Positions 61,336 through 64,000 of a stretch of DNA of 64,000 nucleotides are shown here, one piece after another. A program made the position numbers and the translations under genes. The notes beneath the pieces were generated by a model, which was not told the origin of the DNA, searched no databases, and saw nothing but the letters and a program-made list of their open reading frames with translations. This DNA is from HK-STAS-PATE-2 sp046350895 (lineage in GTDB: Bacteria; Patescibacteriota; Patescibacteriia; 2-12-FULL-60-25). Each line of letters starts with the position of its first letter. Positions within the stretch are counted from its first letter, which is position 1. The stretch lies in assembly GCA_046350895.1 (NCBI GenBank), contig JAXLZL010000001.1:124001-188000 (forward strand). Reading direction: 5' to 3'.

Positions 61336-63330
61336 CTAGAACGGCGATGACGGGATGAGCAGTTCGGACTTACCGTCATTATCGATGTCGGCGGCCCTGA
61401 CGGCAACGCCATTGGTTGCCGGTGACGCGCCCAATAACAATTCAGTCAAACGTTTTTGGCCGGCATCAAAGACACGCACGCTCGGTGGCAAACCAGGACC
61501 TGAACCGACAAATAATTCAGCTGCACCGTCACCATCACTATCACCTAGAGCGATCATGGCGCCAGCACGCTGGTCGGCAGGATAAGCAAAAAAACTGCCG
61601 CGCCAATCTTTGCCATCGGTTTTATAGCTGCGCACATGCGGCCCACCACCAGGGCCTGCAGCCACCACGATCTCGCGCAAACCATCACCATCCCAATCAC
61701 CAATAGCCAAAGTAGCACCACCGGTAAACTCTTTGCGATAGGCATACCAGGCAAATTTTTCGACGCCGTCTTGTTTGAAGACTTTTACTTGAGCGGGTGC
61801 GCCGCCAGCCGGCACGGTCACGATCTCGAGCGCGGCATCGCGGTCGGTTTGGCCAACGGCAAAATTTATTGCACCGCTAAAACCGCGATACGGCGTAAAT
61901 TCGCGTTTAGTGCCATTGGCAAATTGCATGGTGATTTTGCCCTTGGCGGCATAGACCAGGTCACGCTTGCCATCACGGTCTATATCAATAAGCTCATATG
62001 GGGCACCGCCCGGCACGCGAGCGTCGGTCGCAAAAAAACCATTGCGCTTCTTTTTACCCGCGGCATCAAGCACCTGGTAGAACTGACCGTTGGTTACCAC
62101 GCTGTCATATACCGTCAAACCATCTTCACCGCGCTTCAACAACAAGACTCCATCTTCTGGAGGGATGGTGACCGTACGAACGATCTGGCCATTATTCGTC
62201 GCCTTGTCTTGGTTGCCGCTGATACGTTCATATGAACCAGGCAAATTGAGCGTGACGGATTTTTTGGTGGGATTCACCGCCACATAACCGCCCGTATACT
62301 CTCGAACCCAAACACCTTGTTTTGATTCTGCGGCTTTTGCCGGAGTGCCAATGGCGGCATCGTATTCGTCATACCACCAAGCGCGGTTATGGTTGGCATC
62401 GCCGCCATCAAATGAAAAATAGGCACCGGCAACTAGCGAGGCCGCCAAGCCGTATCGCATCAACCGATAGTCGTTGGGGCGGTCTTGGTTTGAAGTATTG
62501 GTATTGACCGAGGTCGTTTTTGGCGATTGGTTTTTTTGGATCACTTGGCGGATCTGTTCAAAAGGCACGGTGAATCCGTAACGGGGGAAATTTTCAAACA
62601 GGACCCCATTGGCTTCGTCCGCATAATCCACCGAACTGTTCACAATGACGAGTTTTGAAGGGCCGATGCTTTGCTTCACGTTACGAACGAGAGTGCGCAT
62701 GCCGCGAGCATAAGACTCATCGACCGTCTTGGCGGCATCCGCCTTGCCGTCATCGTTCACATCGAGGCCGGCACCGAATTTTGACGTGACTTCGTTATAA
62801 CCGGCGTCCAAAAAGACCCCGTCCCACACGCCCTTACTCATCAGCTCGTCACGAATGAACGGACCGAGAAAGGTATTCCAACGCTTGCCGTTCACGAGTG
62901 GCGCTTGGTCAGAGGCATTCATGAGCCAGGCACCCGGCCACCAGCTCACGCGCGAGACACCGGGGCGGCCCAAAAACCATGACTCTTGCACCTGGTCGGC
63001 AAGAGCACGGCCCGGCGACCCGGCACCGCCATTAAAGCGCGCTTGGCTGATTTCGCCGGCGCTTACATAGGCAAGTAATTTTATGTTTGGATTCAACCGC
63101 TTGATCTGGGCGATACGGTCCGGAAACTGGTAGGTCTGGTCCATGTCTAGCACGACAATGTCCCAACGCGACAGCATGTCGGCATCTTCTTCGGTGATGC
63201 GGTATCCCAAAAAGAAATTGATAATCGGCGCCGTACGGCCATCGCTGCGGGCGGCAAAGGACGCCGTCGGCAAAACCCCCGCCATCACCTGCAGGAGGAC
63301 AATTACCGACAACCAGACCCGCTTCTTCAT
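61336..63330 (-). CDS. Secreted putative glycosidase with FG-GAP repeats
   Basis: The 664-residue protein has a signal peptide (about 1-27) and a TIM-barrel-type domain like the putative glycosyl hydrolase GHL15/endo-polygalactosaminidase group: 'IVVLDMDQTYQFPDRIAQIK', 'KLLAYVSAGEISQARF', 'SKGVWDGVFLDAGYNE' and 'KLVIVNSSVDYADEANGVLF'. From about residue 450, FG-GAP/VCBS-type blades follow: 'IGDWDGDGLREIVVAAGPGG', 'LGDSDGDGAAELFVGSGPG', 'AADIDNDGKSELLIPS', each a calcium-binding Asp loop. The role is probably surface glycan cleavage or binding. It lies in a glycosyltransferase neighbourhood. Confidence 0.78.
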   Translation of the reverse strand: MKKRVWLSVIVLLQVMAGVLPTASFAARSDGRTAPIINFFLGYRITEEDADMLSRWDIVVLDMDQTYQFPDRIAQIKRLNPNIKLLAYVSAGEISQARFNGGAGSPGRALADQVQESWFLGRPGVSRVSWWPGAWLMNASDQAPLVNGKRWNTFLGPFIRDELMSKGVWDGVFLDAGYNEVTSKFGAGLDVNDDGKADAAKTVDESYARGMRTLVRNVKQSIGPSKLVIVNSSVDYADEANGVLFENFPRYGFTVPFEQIRQVIQKNQSPKTTSVNTNTSNQDRPNDYRLMRYGLAASLVAGAYFSFDGGDANHNRAWWYDEYDAAIGTPAKAAESKQGVWVREYTGGYVAVNPTKKSVTLNLPGSYERISGNQDKATNNGQIVRTVTIPPEDGVLLLKRGEDGLTVYDSVVTNGQFYQVLDAAGKKKRNGFFATDARVPGGAPYELIDIDRDGKRDLVYAAKGKITMQFANGTKREFTPYRGFSGAINFAVGQTDRDAALEIVTVPAGGAPAQVKVFKQDGVEKFAWYAYRKEFTGGATLAIGDWDGDGLREIVVAAGPGGGPHVRSYKTDGKDWRGSFFAYPADQRAGAMIALGDSDGDGAAELFVGSGPGLPPSVRVFDAGQKRLTELLLGASPATNGVAVRAADIDNDGKSELLIPSSPF

Positions 63331-63331
63331 G

Positions 63332-64000
63332 TTATGACCTTACTACCGCACCCGCTTCTTCATAGCAACGGATAACCTGGAGGGTATGCGTGTTCCAGTT
63401 ATGTCGGGCGGCGATTTTTTCGCGCCCTGAACGGCCCATTTCATCACGTACTTCTGGCGGAGTGGCCATGAAACGGTGCAAGGCACGCGTCCAATCTTCA
63501 ACCGAACCAGGAGTCACGAGGTAGCCTTGTTTGCCGTCTTCGACGAGTTCAGGGTTGCCGCCCGTACGCGTGGCAAGGCATGGCAAACCACTCGCTAAAG
63601 CCTCGAGTAAAGCACCGCTGCAGTTTTCATAACTCAAGGTTGGCAAGACCAAGGCTTCGGCGCGGTGACGGAGTTTTTTTAATTCTTCTGGATCGACGAA
63701 ACCTAAAAACTCAATATGTGTCGCCCCGTGCTTTTCAACAATGGCCCTTAGCTTTGCCTCCATCGGGCCGCGGCCAGCGAGCTTCACCGGCAAGGACGGA
63801 AACAAGCAGGCAGCCTCAAGAAATGAATCGAGACCCTTCTCTTCAGATAAACGCCCAGCATAAATAAGGTATCCTCCACCACGCTCAGCAGGCACCTCGA
63901 TTTGATCGGTTGGATTGCGTACCAAGCGCATTTTGCCGGCAGGCTCGCCCCAATCCGTCATCTTTTCTTTCATGAACTGCGAAGGACACAGAAAAATACC
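63332..64000 (-). CDS. GT4-family glycosyltransferase (partial)
   Basis: The visible C-terminal part (222 residues) has 'GYLIYAGRLSEEKGLDSFLE', 'KLAGRGPMEAKLRAIVEKHG', 'IEFLGFVDPEELKKLRHRAE' and the donor-binding 'ENCSGALLEALASGLPCLAT' then 'RTGGNPELVEDGKQGYLV', all typical of group 1 (GT4) enzymes. The frame stays open to the window end, where 'CPSQFMKEKM' fits the mid-protein 'PSxFxKxKM' of the family, so about 150-180 residues are missing. It ends 1 nt before the glycosidase-like gene begins. Confidence 0.9.
   Translation of the reverse strand, partial: GIFLCPSQFMKEKMTDWGEPAGKMRLVRNPTDQIEVPAERGGGYLIYAGRLSEEKGLDSFLEAACLFPSLPVKLAGRGPMEAKLRAIVEKHGATHIEFLGFVDPEELKKLRHRAEALVLPTLSYENCSGALLEALASGLPCLATRTGGNPELVEDGKQGYLVTPGSVEDWTRALHRFMATPPEVRDEMGRSGREKIAARHNWNTHTLQVIRCYEEAGAVVRS

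Overview
The window looks like chromosomal DNA of a Candidate Phyla Radiation (Patescibacteria) bacterium with standard genetic code and roughly 50% GC. Pointers are the very compact layout (genes 0-30 nt apart, many ATGA overlaps), proteins with the two-helix VirB2/TrbC-like 'T4SS pilin' N-terminus, a sigma factor paired with a DUF5667 protein, a T4SS-type coupling ATPase with CPR-type unknown neighbours, and short versions of EF-Ts and HrcA. An ABY1/Parcubacteria-type lineage (Uhrbacteria, Magasanikbacteria) is my guess, not a demonstrated placement. I see no rRNA, tRNA or CRISPR array, and no gene-free stretch over 300 nt.

Layout. 1-12 kb (minus): rpsU, yqeY, a pilin-anchored Ig-like surface protein, then a giant (at least 3,100 codons) cysteine-rich surface protein running off the left edge. 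12-19 kb: a secreted Ala-rich coiled-coil protein, an ECF sigma/DUF5667 pair, hisS-lepB, an EVE protein, miaA and a seven-repeat helical protein. 19-24.7 kb: glycolytic operon (thrombospondin-repeat protein, gap, pgk, SIMPL protein, eno). 24.7-27.8 kb: rpsB-tsf, prfA, rpmE. 27.9-29 kb: an unrecognised two-gene plus-strand operon. 29-38 kb: envelope glycan genes (three GT2 genes, rfbB-rfbD-rfbA for dTDP-rhamnose, O-antigen ligase/polymerase), an NDH-2-like oxidoreductase, DUF4870 and a nucleotidyltransferase. 38-44 kb: dnaX, a CPR-type unknown, the T4SS-like ATPase and a partner. 44-46.6 kb: AbiU2-like HEPN gene, cysS, membrane protein. 46.7-51.4 kb: CIRCE-controlled hrcA-grpE-hsp20-dnaK-dnaJ heat-shock operon. 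51.4-53.3 kb: an orphan gene and a DUF559 nuclease gene bracketed by direct repeats. 53-58.7 kb: AbrB regulator, membrane fusion protein, ABC ATPase, two MacB-type permeases and a methyltransferase in one operon. 58.7-64 kb: queA, a membrane-anchored surface protein, a glycosidase-like FG-GAP protein and a partial GT4 glycosyltransferase.

Two themes stand out. First, cell-surface construction: giant disulfide-rich pilin-anchored proteins, a coupling-type ATPase, rhamnose/O-antigen glycans and a MacAB-like export system. Second, very economical regulation: terminators overlapping stop codons and promoters, and several start codons placed only 6-11 nt after an extended -10, which predicts leaderless mRNAs. 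Clusters of frameshifts (about 3.4-9.04 kb, 33.15-34.1 kb, 46.3-47.7 kb) also break conserved housekeeping genes and most likely are sequence errors rather than biology.
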